A DNA stretch of 64,000 nucleotides from positions 4,526,001 to 4,590,000 of the forward strand of contig NZ_CP027657.1 in the NCBI RefSeq assembly GCF_003008615.1, read 5' to 3'. Shown piece after piece: positions 8,964 to 17,564 of the stretch. The notes under the pieces were generated by a model. The model was not told the DNA's origin. It saw nothing but the letters and a program-made list of their open reading frames with translations, and did no database searches. The translations under genes were made by a program, and so were the position numbers. Numbering within the stretch: the first letter of the stretch is position 1; each line of letters begins with the position of its first letter. This DNA is from Pseudomonas mendocina. Lineage in GTDB: Bacteria > Pseudomonadota > Gammaproteobacteria > Pseudomonadales > Pseudomonadaceae.

Positions 8964-9926
8964 TTATCGACCGTTTTGCTCAGCACTGGAGCGAATAAAG
9001 GCAACGATCCGTTCGCCCAGTGCACGGGCCAAGGGTAGCTGCGGATCGTTGTAGGAGGCTACCTGTTCGTTCCACGCTGCGGGGGTGATGCGCATGACAT
9101 GGTTCATCTCAGGAATCAGCGCCAGTTCGGCATCGGGCTTGGCCTGCTTGAGCACCTCGGCGTTGTCCGGGCTGACCTGGGCGTCGTGGGTACCTTGCAC
9201 GATCAGCGCGGGAATCTGCAGCGCGGCGAAGTTTTCTGCCGGATTCTGGCGCAGCAGGCTGATCAGGTAGGGCTGCACGCTGGGGCGATAGATCGCTTGC
9301 AGTTCCTTGGGCACCTTGAGCTGCAGCTTGCCGCGGATCAGGTTGGCGAGGATGTGCCGGCTTTCGTCCAGCAACGGCGGCGGCAGGCGCATGGCCAGTT
9401 GCATGTCCAGCACCTGGCCAATCGGGTAGGCCGGGCCAGCGATGGACACCAATGCATCGGCCTGGCTGGCGGGTGCTGCCAGGCTGGCGATCAGCGCGCC
9501 TTCGCTGTGGCCGATTAGAATCAGACGGTCGAAGCGCGGATCCCTCCTGAGTAGCCTGGCCCAGCCTTCGGCGTCGGCCACATAACGCTCGACGCTGAGA
9601 TCCTTTTCGTTTGGCGTGGCGGCGCGGCTGGCCGCCACGCCGCGCTTGTCGTAGCGCAGGCTGGCGATGCCATTGCGCGCCAGAAATTGCGCCAGCTTCT
9701 TCAGTGCGTCGTTATGGCCGCCCTCGGGGTTGTTGCCATCGCGGTCGGTGGGCCCGGAGCCGGCGATCAGCAGCACCACCGGCACCGGCTTGTCGCTTTG
9801 CGGTAGCAGCAGGCTGCCGTACAGGGTGCCCTGGTCGGTGTCGAGGCTGATGGGCAGTTGCTGGGTGGTGCTGGCCTGGGCCAGGCCGGTGATCAGAGTG
9901 AGGGACAAGAGCAGGGCTCGTAGCAT
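8964..9926 (-). CDS. Exported alpha/beta hydrolase
   Basis: 320 residues from the ATG at 9926, which gives a clean signal peptide (MLRALLLSLTLITGLAQA). The nucleophile elbow GHSEG is at 139-143 (S141). The acid is probably the Asp in VQGTHDAQVS and the base the His in EMNHVMRI near the C-terminus. An oxyanion-region IAGSGPTDRDGNNPE loop is typical of the family of secreted or periplasmic alpha/beta hydrolases annotated as peptidases or esterases. No obvious RBS was seen; MPVCHYP 10 codons upstream is an alternative start. The substrate is unknown. Confidence 0.8.
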   Translation of the reverse strand: MLRALLLSLTLITGLAQASTTQQLPISLDTDQGTLYGSLLLPQSDKPVPVVLLIAGSGPTDRDGNNPEGGHNDALKKLAQFLARNGIASLRYDKRGVAASRAATPNEKDLSVERYVADAEGWARLLRRDPRFDRLILIGHSEGALIASLAAPASQADALVSIAGPAYPIGQVLDMQLAMRLPPPLLDESRHILANLIRGKLQLKVPKELQAIYRPSVQPYLISLLRQNPAENFAALQIPALIVQGTHDAQVSPDNAEVLKQAKPDAELALIPEMNHVMRITPAAWNEQVASYNDPQLPLARALGERIVAFIRSSAEQNGR

Positions 9927-10254
9927 GATGAGGATAGGGTAGTGGCAGACTGGCATTGGACGCGTTCGGTTGACCAAGGTTCGGGCACTTCTAAAAACTA
10001 GCTGCGTTGTCATCACTGCGTTAGAAAACACGCTCAAATGCTCATTTACAGCCTGTAAAGTCGAACGCGACTCCGGTCGCTCCTCGCCTATTTTTTGCGG
10101 GGCCGCCATCGGTATTTTGCTGACTGCCTCGCCTACGTTTTTAGAAATGCCCGTTCGGGGTGAACTGCAAGTGGGTGGCAGGTATACTCGCCCACCTTGT
10201 GAATCGGGCCTGCGCTGCGGCAGGTCGGAGCTGAATTTCGCGGAGCGTCTTCCC
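9927..10254. other. Intergenic region between alpha/beta hydrolase and aroC
   Basis: About 330 bp between divergent genes. Half of it is the repeat element at 9982-10153. The remaining ~100 bp before aroC must hold its promoter; CGGAG precedes the aroC ATG by 8-9 bases. No small gene is convincing here. Confidence 0.6.
9982..10153. mobile_element. MITE-like element with 16-17 bp terminal inverted repeats
   Basis: Left end CGGGCACTTCTAAAAAC (9982-9998) and right end GTTTTTAGAAATGCCCG (10137-10153) are inverted repeats differing at one position. The interior is non-coding and contains the palindromic core TTTAC-agcct-GTAAA (10045-10059), which also occurs in the repeat at 59387-59401. The size (172 bp), TIRs and absence of an ORF fit a non-autonomous element. 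No certain target-site duplication is seen; TTCGGG occurs near both ends. Confidence 0.6.
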
Positions 10255-11346
10255 ATGTCCGGCAATACCTACGGCAAGCTGTTCACCGTCACCACTGCTG
10301 GCGAAAGCCATGGCCCGGCGCTGGTCGCCATCGTCGACGGTTGCCCGCCCGGTGTCGAGATTTCTCTGGAAGACCTGCAGCGCGACCTCGACCGCCGCAA
10401 GCCCGGCACCAGCCGCCACACCACGCAGCGCCAGGAAGCCGACGAGGTGGAAATCCTCTCTGGCGTGTTCGAGGGCAAGACCACCGGCTGCTCCATCGGC
10501 CTGCTGATCCGCAACACCGACCAGAAGTCCAAGGACTACTCGGCGATCAAGGATCTGTTCCGCCCGGCCCATGCCGATTACACCTACCACCACAAGTACG
10601 GCCTGCGCGACTACCGTGGTGGTGGCCGCAGCTCGGCGCGCGAGACCGCCATGCGTGTGGCCGCTGGCGCCATCGCCAAGAAGTTCCTGGCCAGCCAGGG
10701 CATCGTCATCCGTGGCTACATGAGCCAGCTCGGCCCCATCGAGATTCCGTTCAAGACCTGGGATTCGGTGGAGGAGAACGCCTTCTTCAGCCCCGATCCG
10801 GACAAGGTGCCGGAGCTGGAGGCCTACATGGATCAGCTTCGCCGCGACCAGGATTCGGTCGGCGCGAAAATCACCGTGGTCGCCGAAGGCGTCATGCCGG
10901 GCCTCGGCGAGCCAATCTTCGACCGCCTCGATGCCGAACTGGCCCATGCCTTGATGAGCATCAACGCGGTCAAGGGCGTGGAAATCGGCGCCGGCTTCGC
11001 CAGTGTCGCCCAGCGCGGTACCGAGCACCGCGACGAGCTGACCCCGGAAGGTTTCCTTTCCAACAACGCCGGCGGCATTCTCGGCGGCATTTCCAGCGGC
11101 CAGCCGATCGTCGCTCACCTGGCGCTCAAACCGACCTCCAGCATCACCACGCCGGGACGTTCCATCGACGTCGACGGCAACCCGGTGGACGTGATCACCA
11201 AGGGCCGTCACGACCCCTGCGTCGGCATCCGCGCCACGCCAATCGCCGAGGCGATGATGGCCATCGTGCTGATGGATCACCTGCTGCGTCATCGCGCGCA
11301 GAACGCCGACGTGCGCGTCACCACGCCGGTGCTGCCGCAGTTGTGA
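10255..11346 (+). CDS. aroC: Chorismate synthase
   Basis: 363 residues, the usual length. It catalyses the last shikimate-pathway step, 5-enolpyruvylshikimate-3-phosphate to chorismate, using reduced FMN. Family signatures include [18 protein letters not shown] near the N-terminus, [11 protein letters not shown] and [18 protein letters not shown] in the middle, and [17 protein letters not shown] further on. The start is the ATG at 10255 ([10 protein letters not shown]), with CGGAG upstream. The stop codon overlaps the GTG start of the following transporter gene, implying translational coupling. Confidence 0.97.
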   Translation: MSGNTYGKLFTVTTAGESHGPALVAIVDGCPPGVEISLEDLQRDLDRRKPGTSRHTTQRQEADEVEILSGVFEGKTTGCSIGLLIRNTDQKSKDYSAIKDLFRPAHADYTYHHKYGLRDYRGGGRSSARETAMRVAAGAIAKKFLASQGIVIRGYMSQLGPIEIPFKTWDSVEENAFFSPDPDKVPELEAYMDQLRRDQDSVGAKITVVAEGVMPGLGEPIFDRLDAELAHALMSINAVKGVEIGAGFASVAQRGTEHRDELTPEGFLSNNAGGILGGISSGQPIVAHLALKPTSSITTPGRSIDVDGNPVDVITKGRHDPCVGIRATPIAEAMMAIVLMDHLLRHRAQNADVRVTTPVLPQL

Positions 11347-12503
11347 CCTGGGCGCGCGCGGCCCTGCCGTACTGGCGGCTGTCCGGCTTCTACTTCTTCT
11401 ACTTCGCCCTGCTCGGGGGTACGGCGCCGTTTCTGGCGCTGTACTTCGACCATCTGGGCTTTGCCCCGGCGCGAATCGGCGAGCTGATCGCCATTCCCAT
11501 GCTGATGCGCTGCCTGGCGCCCAACCTGTGGGGCTGGCTGGGCGATCACACCGGCCAGCGCCTGCTCATCGTGCGTTTCGGCGCGTTGTGCACCCTGGTC
11601 TGCTTCGCCGGTATCTTCTTCAGCCAGAGCTATGCCTGGCTGGCGCTGATCATGGCCACGCACGCCTTCTTCTGGCATGCGGTGTTGCCGCAGTTCGAGG
11701 TCATCACCCTGGCCCATCTGCGCGAGCAGGCGGCGCGTTACAGTCAAATCCGCCTGTGGGGCAGCATCGGTTTCATCGTCGCTGTGGTCGGCCTCGGCCT
11801 GCTGTTCGAGTGGCTGAGCCTGGATGCCTATCCGGCGGCGCTGCTGGTGATCATGGCCGGTATCGTCGTTAGCAGTTTCTGGGTGCCCAATGCGCAGCCA
11901 TTGCTGCGCCCGAGCACGCTGGAACCTGAGGGATTTCTGCGCCAGTTGCGCCGCCCCGGCATCCTCGCGTTCTACCTCAGCGTCGGGCTGATGCAGTTGA
12001 GTAACGGCCCGTACTACACCTTTCTGACCCTGCACCTTGAGGGTATTGGCTACAGCCGCGGCGCCATCGGCCTGTTCTGGGCGCTGGGAGTGGTGGCGGA
12101 GATCCTGCTGTTTCTGGTCATGGCGCGGCTGCTGCAGCGTTACTCGCTGCGCGCGGTGTTGCTGGCCAGCTTCCTGATCACCGCCGTACGCTGGCTTCTG
12201 CTGGGTAACCTGGCCCAGTACCTGCCGGTGCTGCTGCTGGCGCAGTGCATGCACGCCGCCACCTTCGGTGCTTTCCATGCCGCGTGCATCCACTTCGTGC
12301 AACGCAGCTTCGCCGACCGCCAACAAGGCCAGGCCCAGGCGCTGTATGTCAGCCTGGCCGGGATCGGCGGTGCGCTTGGCGCGCTGTATGCCGGTTATAG
12401 CTGGAAGAGCCTGGGCCCGGCCTGGACGTTTGCCATTGCCAGTCTGGTAGCCTTGCTGGCCGCCTTCATCATTGCCACCCGTCTGCCGCCCGAGCGGCCC
12501 TGA
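11343..12503 (+). CDS. MFS transporter (HcaT/LacY-like group)
   Basis: 386 residues starting at a GTG that overlaps the aroC stop (GTGA at 11343-11346). About twelve hydrophobic segments are visible. [13 protein letters not shown] between helices 2 and 3 is the degenerate MFS loop, and the [21 protein letters not shown]-terminus is typical of the PPP/nucleoside-proton symporter-like MFS branch. Chorismate synthase is followed by an MFS gene in P. aeruginosa too. The substrate is unknown; the coupling to aroC is positional, not proof of a pathway link. Confidence 0.88.
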   Translation: MTWARAALPYWRLSGFYFFYFALLGGTAPFLALYFDHLGFAPARIGELIAIPMLMRCLAPNLWGWLGDHTGQRLLIVRFGALCTLVCFAGIFFSQSYAWLALIMATHAFFWHAVLPQFEVITLAHLREQAARYSQIRLWGSIGFIVAVVGLGLLFEWLSLDAYPAALLVIMAGIVVSSFWVPNAQPLLRPSTLEPEGFLRQLRRPGILAFYLSVGLMQLSNGPYYTFLTLHLEGIGYSRGAIGLFWALGVVAEILLFLVMARLLQRYSLRAVLLASFLITAVRWLLLGNLAQYLPVLLLAQCMHAATFGAFHAACIHFVQRSFADRQQGQAQALYVSLAGIGGALGALYAGYSWKSLGPAWTFAIASLVALLAAFIIATRLPPERP

Positions 12504-12519
12504 ATCGAGTGAACCCGTC

Positions 12520-13059
12520 ATGAGCAGCCTCGCCGTCTACCTGCACACCGCTCCGGAACTGCCGAACAAGGTACTGAACCACGCCGACGACATCGCCAGC
12601 ACCCTGGCGGCGGTGGGCATCGACTATCGCCAGGTGGAGCTGCCGGCTGCGTTGCGCCCTGGCTGCGAGCAGGCCGAGTTCGATGCAGCCTATGGCCTGT
12701 GGCTGCAGGCGTTCATGGGCAAGGAAGGCCACGTGCAGCAGGAGTTGTTCAACCTGCAGCGCAACCATCCGCAGAAGCTGGAATTGCGTGCGCGTCATCT
12801 GGATGAGCAGTCGCAATCGACGGCCAGCGCCTGGTTGTTCCTCGGTGGCTTCGCCCAGCTCAGCCTGCACCTCGACGACCACGTCTACATGCTGCAGGGC
12901 GAGAAGGGCGACCTGTTGTCGCTGCCGGCCTGCACGCGTTACTGGTTCGACCTGGGGGAGGAGCCGCATGCGCTAGTGGTGCGCCTGAGTGCCAGTGACG
13001 AATCCCCCGTGCGCACCGATGACGATATTGCCAGTCGTTTTCCACGACTGGATGATTGA
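12520..13059 (+). CDS. Acireductone dioxygenase-like cupin without metal ligands (probable pseudoenzyme)
   Basis: 179 residues, aligning from end to end with MtnD: SSLAVYLHTAPELPNKVL at the start, HPQKLELRARHLDE in the middle and DDIASRFPRLDD at the end. MtnD binds Fe/Ni through His-x-His-x3-Glu and a distal His. Here these positions are Q97, Q99, S103 and Y141 (HLDEQSQSTASAWLF and CTRYWFDLG), so all four ligands are gone while the cupin scaffold is kept. In P. aeruginosa the aroC-MFS pair is followed by methionine-salvage genes; here mtnB and mtnC are absent beside it. It is probably a retained non-catalytic paralog. Confidence 0.82.
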   Translation: MSSLAVYLHTAPELPNKVLNHADDIASTLAAVGIDYRQVELPAALRPGCEQAEFDAAYGLWLQAFMGKEGHVQQELFNLQRNHPQKLELRARHLDEQSQSTASAWLFLGGFAQLSLHLDDHVYMLQGEKGDLLSLPACTRYWFDLGEEPHALVVRLSASDESPVRTDDDIASRFPRLDD

Positions 13060-13126
13060 TCTGAAGGGAACCCACTCCCGCCGGCGACTATCCTAAGAAG
13101 GCAACCCTTCTCACAGGAGTGTCATC

Positions 13127-13318
13127 ATGGGTTCCACCCTCAATGGCCTGGTCGGCCTGATCATCCTTGCTCTGGATATCTGGGCAATCATCAACGTGGT
13201 CAAGAGCAACGCCGAGACCGGTATCAAGATTCTCTGGATTCTGCTGATCGTGCTGTTGCCGGTGATCGGTCTGATCATCTGGGCGCTGATGGGGCCGCGC
13301 GGCAACGTCAGGATCTGA
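13127..13318 (+). CDS. PLDc_N-type small membrane protein
   Basis: 63 residues with two membrane helices. The sequence LNGLVGLIILALDIWAIINV, then a short cytoplasmic loop (KSNAETGIKILWI) and PVIGLIIWALMGPRG, is the phospholipase-D/cardiolipin-synthase N-terminal (PLDc_N) module found alone in many proteobacteria. AGGAG lies 7 bases before the ATG. The stand-alone module has no known enzymatic role. Confidence 0.85.
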   Translation: MGSTLNGLVGLIILALDIWAIINVVKSNAETGIKILWILLIVLLPVIGLIIWALMGPRGNVRI

Positions 13319-13353
13319 CCTAATCTGCGCTCTGAAATTCGGGGAGATCTCGC

Positions 13354-13851
13354 TCACAATGCCAGTTGCGTCTGCGTTGGCTGCAACACACCCTCGAGTT
13401 CCAATAATTGCTGCTTGCGTGGCAGTCCGCCGGCATAGCCGGTGAGGCTGCCGTCGCGGCCGATCACGCGATGGCAGGGCACGATGATGGAGATCGGGTT
13501 AGCGCCGTTGGCCGTTCCCACCGCACGCACGGCCTGCGGCCTGCCAATGACATTCGCCAGCTCCGAATAGCTGCAGGTGCGGCCGTATGGGATGGCCAGC
13601 AGCGCCTGCCAGACCGCCTGCTGGAAGGCCGTGCCCTTGGGCGCAAGGCGCAGTTCGAACTCACGGCGCTTACCGGCAAAGTACTCATCGAGCTGGCTGC
13701 ACACGACGTCAAGCTGGCGGCCGGCGGGCTGCCAGTCTTCCTCGATACGCCAGGGCCGGCTATCCAGTTCCATCAACAGCAGTTGCAGGCCGCTGTCATC
13801 GGCCGCCAGAAACAATGGGCCGATGGGACTGTCGTGGTAACGGTAGTGCAT
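13354..13851 (-). CDS. ogt: Methylated-DNA-[protein]-cysteine S-methyltransferase
   Basis: 165 residues. The acceptor cysteine is C126 in the PCHRV motif, preceded by the helix-turn-helix/Arg-finger region SYSELANVIGRPQAVRAVG. The protein removes O6-alkyl groups from guanine in a single-turnover suicide reaction. Its ATG is 4 bases from the stop codon of the upstream alkA gene on the same strand, so the two DNA-alkylation repair genes form one operon. Confidence 0.93.
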   Translation of the reverse strand: MHYRYHDSPIGPLFLAADDSGLQLLLMELDSRPWRIEEDWQPAGRQLDVVCSQLDEYFAGKRREFELRLAPKGTAFQQAVWQALLAIPYGRTCSYSELANVIGRPQAVRAVGTANGANPISIIVPCHRVIGRDGSLTGYAGGLPRKQQLLELEGVLQPTQTQLAL

Positions 13852-13854
13852 GGT

Positions 13855-14733
13855 TCAGCCTCCCGAATAGTTGTGCCAGAGATGCGCCGCCGCATAAGCG
13901 CGCCACGGGCGCCAGGCTTCGGCGCGCGCTTTCAGACGACGCGCATCGATACCTTCCACTCCCCAGACAGGTGCCTTGAGCAGGCCCAGGTCGCTGGCGG
14001 GAAACGCGTCTGCCTCACCGAACGCGCGTAGGGCGATGTATTCCGCTGTCCACGGGCCAATACCGGGCAGGGCGCACAATCGCTCGATCAGTGCCGCGCT
14101 GCCTTCTTCCAGATCAAGCTTCAGGCTGCCATCGGCGATACGTGCGGCGAAGTGCTGCAGGCACTGCACGCGTTTGCCGGGCATACCGATGCCTGCCAGA
14201 TCAGCTTCGGCAAGTGCTTGCGGCGAGGGAAACAGATGGCTGATGCCCAGTGTTTCTGGCGTTTCGATCCGTGTGCCGACACGCTGCACCAAGCGCCCGA
14301 CGATGGTGACTGCAGCCTTGACCGTGACCTGCTGGCCGACGATGGCGCGCACCGCCTGCTCGAACGGATCGAAGGCCACCGGCAGGCGCAGGCCGGGATT
14401 GCGTCTCAGCAGCGGCGCGAGGAGCGCGTCGCTGCTGAGGTGCTGGGCAATCGACTCCGGTTCGCTGTCGAGATCGAACATGCGCCGTACGCGTTGTTCG
14501 AGCTGATCGAGATAGGCGGGCGTTGCCAGGCGGCAGCGCAATTCCAGCGCGTTCTGCTCCGGCAGCGGGGCAACTCGAAACCAGCCGGGTGTACCGTCGA
14601 TGCTGAAGCCGCGGCTGTAGCTGTCCGCGCTCAATGACTCCAGCCCAGGAATCGCACGCAAGGCGAAGTGGCTGTGGAACTGTTGCCAGTCCCAGGGCGG
14701 TTGGTAGGGCAGAAGCAGCGTGATGATGTTCAT
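13855..14733 (-). CDS. alkA: DNA-3-methyladenine glycosylase II
   Basis: 292 residues from the ATG at 14733 (MNIITLLLPYQPPWDW). An AlkA N-terminal domain (about 1-110) precedes the HhH-GPD glycosylase domain, with the hairpin LPGIGPWTAEYIALRAFGEA (222-241) and catalytic D248 in FPASDLGL. It excises N3- and N7-alkylated purines. There is no Ada-type N-terminal zinc domain fused to it. It lies directly upstream of ogt in one transcription unit. Longer in-frame starts up to 14865 would encode non-conserved sequence overlapping the REP-rich spacer. Confidence 0.9.
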   Translation of the reverse strand: MNIITLLLPYQPPWDWQQFHSHFALRAIPGLESLSADSYSRGFSIDGTPGWFRVAPLPEQNALELRCRLATPAYLDQLEQRVRRMFDLDSEPESIAQHLSSDALLAPLLRRNPGLRLPVAFDPFEQAVRAIVGQQVTVKAAVTIVGRLVQRVGTRIETPETLGISHLFPSPQALAEADLAGIGMPGKRVQCLQHFAARIADGSLKLDLEEGSAALIERLCALPGIGPWTAEYIALRAFGEADAFPASDLGLLKAPVWGVEGIDARRLKARAEAWRPWRAYAAAHLWHNYSGG

Positions 14734-14820
14734 GGCTCGCACCCTAGCGCGGCGTTCGGGCGTTGTCAGCGTGAAGATGACTTTCAAACTGCGACAGACC
14801 TTGCCTTTGTGCGGGTGTTC

Positions 14821-14909
14821 GGTGCGCATGGCACACCCTACATGAAGCGCGTATCGAAGGGCCAAGATCCAGGCGCATGGGCTCTAAGTAGGGTGCGCCG
14901 CGGGCACCA
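14821..14909. repeat. REP-like pair between alkA and the AraC regulator
   Basis: GGTGCGCATGGCACACCCTAC (14821-14841) and GTAGGGTGCGCCGCGGGCAC (from 14888) are inverted copies of the GTAGGGTGCGC/GCGCACC family. The spacer between them shows nothing recognisable. Confidence 0.65.
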
Positions 14910-14970
14910 GGGACTCTACAGTTCGTAGGGGGCTCAGGAGCGTTAGCGAACAGTCCACCCGCGCGTACGG

Positions 14971-15990
14971 CTACACCATCGCCTCCCGTTGATAACGCCC
15001 TGGTGTGATGCCTTTCCAGCGTTTGAAAGCGTGAATGAAATTGGACAGCTCGCCATAACCCAGGCGCTCGGCGATTTCCTCCAGGCTCAGGCCGCCGGCA
15101 GCCAGCAGCTCTTCGGCCAGCGCCTGGCGTACTTCGTCCTGCAGCGCACGAAAGCTGGTGCCTTCCTCGATCAGGCGGCGCCTGAGGGTACGGCTGCTCA
15201 GGTGAAGACGCTCTGCGACCTGCTCCATGTCGGCGAGCTGCCCCGGCGATTGCAGCAGCAACTGGCGCACACGCCCGGCCAGGCCCTGATGCCACTGATG
15301 GCGCGCCAGCAATGCCTGGCATTGCTGCTCGCAGGCACTGACCAGTTGCGGGTTGGCGCGTGGCAATGGGTTGTCCAGCAGCTCGGCGGCGAAGCCCATG
15401 CGATTGCAAGGCGCGCTGAAGCGCGGCACCTGGCCGAAGGCGGCGATGAATGGTGCCAGATCAGCCGGCGCAGTTTGGCGCAGTTCCACGGTCAGCAATT
15501 GCAGCGAACTGCCGAGCAGTTCGCGCACGACCACCAGGGCACCGAGCATGTCGCGCTGCACGATGAAGTCATGCAGCGCCGGGGGTAGGGGGCTGTCGTC
15601 GAAATTCAGGCTGGCGACGGCGTCATCCACGCTCAGGCTGATACGGGTAAAAGCGTAGGTCAGGCCGTGGTAGCGCAAGCCTAGCTCGGCGGCCTGGCGC
15701 ACCGTGGCGCTGCTGAGAATGGCGTAACCCCAGGCGCCATAGGTGGTCAGGTGGTAGCGCCGCCCGGCATGCAGGCCCAGGTCTTCGATTGCCGGTAGCG
15801 CCTCGATCAGATTGGCGATCAGCTGCAGTTCGCGCTGCGCTTCGATCTCCCCGTTCAGACTGGCGAGCTGCACTGGACTGAGCCCTGTCTTCTGCAGGCA
15901 GCTGTCCAGGCTCAGGCCAAGGTCGAGCCCGAGTTGGGTGAGCAACTGAATGCTGATGATGCTACGGCGTGCGGGCCAGGGGGCTGACAT
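14971..15990 (-). CDS. AraC-family transcriptional regulator
   Basis: 339 residues from the ATG at 15990 (MSAPWPARRSIISIQLL). The first ~230 residues form the Arabinose_bd-type sensor domain. The C-terminal ~100 residues are an AraC double helix-turn-helix, with MEQVAERLHLSSRTLRRRLI and LEEIAERLGYGELSNFIHAF. It is divergent from the monooxygenase/esterase/SDR operon across about 100 bp and is therefore the likely activator of that operon. The ligand may be the ketone, alcohol or ester substrate, by analogy only. Confidence 0.9.
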   Translation of the reverse strand: MSAPWPARRSIISIQLLTQLGLDLGLSLDSCLQKTGLSPVQLASLNGEIEAQRELQLIANLIEALPAIEDLGLHAGRRYHLTTYGAWGYAILSSATVRQAAELGLRYHGLTYAFTRISLSVDDAVASLNFDDSPLPPALHDFIVQRDMLGALVVVRELLGSSLQLLTVELRQTAPADLAPFIAAFGQVPRFSAPCNRMGFAAELLDNPLPRANPQLVSACEQQCQALLARHQWHQGLAGRVRQLLLQSPGQLADMEQVAERLHLSSRTLRRRLIEEGTSFRALQDEVRQALAEELLAAGGLSLEEIAERLGYGELSNFIHAFKRWKGITPGRYQREAMV

Positions 15991-16088
15991 AGATTGTCCG
16001 AAAATCACAATATCATGGCCGACTATGCCATAACCTGAGTGCGGGGACGCAAGTAGCATCAGCTCATCACCATAAACGGGTTACTACA

Positions 16089-17564
16089 ATGCATAACAAC
16101 CCCCGTACGAACGCGCCCTGGCGCGTGTTGATCATCGGCAGCGGTTTTGCCGGTCTGGGCCTGGCCATGCAGTTGCGTAAGGCCGGTGACGACGACTTCC
16201 TGTTGCTGGAGAAGGCCGACGAGGTCGGCGGCACCTGGCGCGACAACAGCTATCCGGGCGCCGCCTGCGATGTGCCTTCGCACCTGTATTCCTTTTCCTT
16301 CGAGCCCAAGCACGACTGGTCGCGCAAGTTCGCGCCGCAGGCGGAAATCCACGCCTACATCCTGCAGTGCGTGGAAAAGCACCGGCTGCGCCCACACATC
16401 CGCCTGAACAGCGAAGTGCTCGGTGCTGAGTTCGATGCCGAGCGCGGCATTTGGCGTGTCGAGCTGGCGGCAGGCGAGGTAATCGAGGCACAGGCGCTGG
16501 TCAGTGCCTGCGGCCAGCTCAATCGGCCGGCCTACCCGAAACTGCCCGGCCTTTCGCATTTCCGTGGCGAGGCCTTTCACTCGGCGCGCTGGCGCCATGA
16601 CCTCGATCTGACCGGCAAACGCGTGGCGGTGATTGGCACCGGCGCTTCGGCGATCCAGTTCGTGCCGCAGATCCAGCCCAAGGTCGCCAGCTTGAGCCTT
16701 TTCCAGCGTTCGGCGGCCTATGTACTGGCCAAGCCGGATCGTCCCTACCGCGCTTGGGAGATGGCCCTGAAGCGTCGTTTGCCTCTTTGGCAGCGCGCCG
16801 ACCGCCTCCTGCAGTACCTGCATCACGAGGGCCGGGCGTTGGCCTTCATCCGCTTTCCCTGGCTGATGCGTCTGTTTCGCCACAGCTTCACCCGCCATCT
16901 GCAACGGCAGATGCCCGATGCCGGCAAGCGTGCGCAATTGCAGCCGGACTATCCCATGGGCTGCAAGCGCATCCTGATCAGCAACGACTACTTCCCGGCG
17001 CTGGCGCAGGCCAATGTCGAGGTCGTCGACGCGGCGATCCGCGAGGTGCGCGAGCATTCGCTGGTGACCGCCGATGGCCGCGAGCATCCCTGCGACGTGC
17101 TGATCTACGGTACCGGCTTCACTGCCACCGACTTCCTCGCGCCGATGCGCATTCGTGGCCTCGGTGGGCTGGAGCTGAACCAGGCCTGGAGGGAGGGCGC
17201 CGAGGCCTACAAGGGCATCAGTGTCAGCGGCTTTCCCAACCTGTTCCTGCTCTACGGGCCGAACACCAACCTCGGCCACAACTCCATTCTCTATATGTTG
17301 GAAAGCCAGTACGCCTATGTGCTGGGCTGCCTGCAGGCGCTGCGCGAACAGCGCCTGCGCTACCTCGACCTGCGCCCGGCGGTGCAACGGCTCTACAACA
17401 CCGAGTTGCAACAGGCGACTCATCGAACGATATGGGAACAGGGCTGCGACAGCTGGTACAAGACCGCTACCGGCAAGAACACCAACAACTGGCCGGGCTT
17501 CACCTTCACCTATCGCCTCATGACCCGTACTCCGGAGCTTGCCGACTATGACTGCGTCCGCTGA
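16089..17564 (+). CDS. Flavin-dependent Baeyer-Villiger-type monooxygenase
   Basis: 491 residues. The FAD-binding motif G-S-G-F-A-G is at 17-22. The Baeyer-Villiger fingerprint FxGxxxHxxxW is present as FRGEAFHSARW (158-168). A second dinucleotide site, GTGASA, is at 183-188 for NADPH. EKADEVGGTWRDNSYPGAAC is the conserved FAD/GG segment. The enzyme should insert oxygen beside a carbonyl, converting a ketone to an ester or lactone. It is first in an operon with an esterase and an SDR, which fits a ketone degradation route. Confidence 0.9.
   Translation: MHNNPRTNAPWRVLIIGSGFAGLGLAMQLRKAGDDDFLLLEKADEVGGTWRDNSYPGAACDVPSHLYSFSFEPKHDWSRKFAPQAEIHAYILQCVEKHRLRPHIRLNSEVLGAEFDAERGIWRVELAAGEVIEAQALVSACGQLNRPAYPKLPGLSHFRGEAFHSARWRHDLDLTGKRVAVIGTGASAIQFVPQIQPKVASLSLFQRSAAYVLAKPDRPYRAWEMALKRRLPLWQRADRLLQYLHHEGRALAFIRFPWLMRLFRHSFTRHLQRQMPDAGKRAQLQPDYPMGCKRILISNDYFPALAQANVEVVDAAIREVREHSLVTADGREHPCDVLIYGTGFTATDFLAPMRIRGLGGLELNQAWREGAEAYKGISVSGFPNLFLLYGPNTNLGHNSILYMLESQYAYVLGCLQALREQRLRYLDLRPAVQRLYNTELQQATHRTIWEQGCDSWYKTATGKNTNNWPGFTFTYRLMTRTPELADYDCVR

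Noticed and set aside
10341..11342. Upstream in-frame extension of the MFS transporter
   Set aside because: The frame is open through aroC but its product is Arg/Pro-rich noise. The MFS protein begins at GTG 11343.
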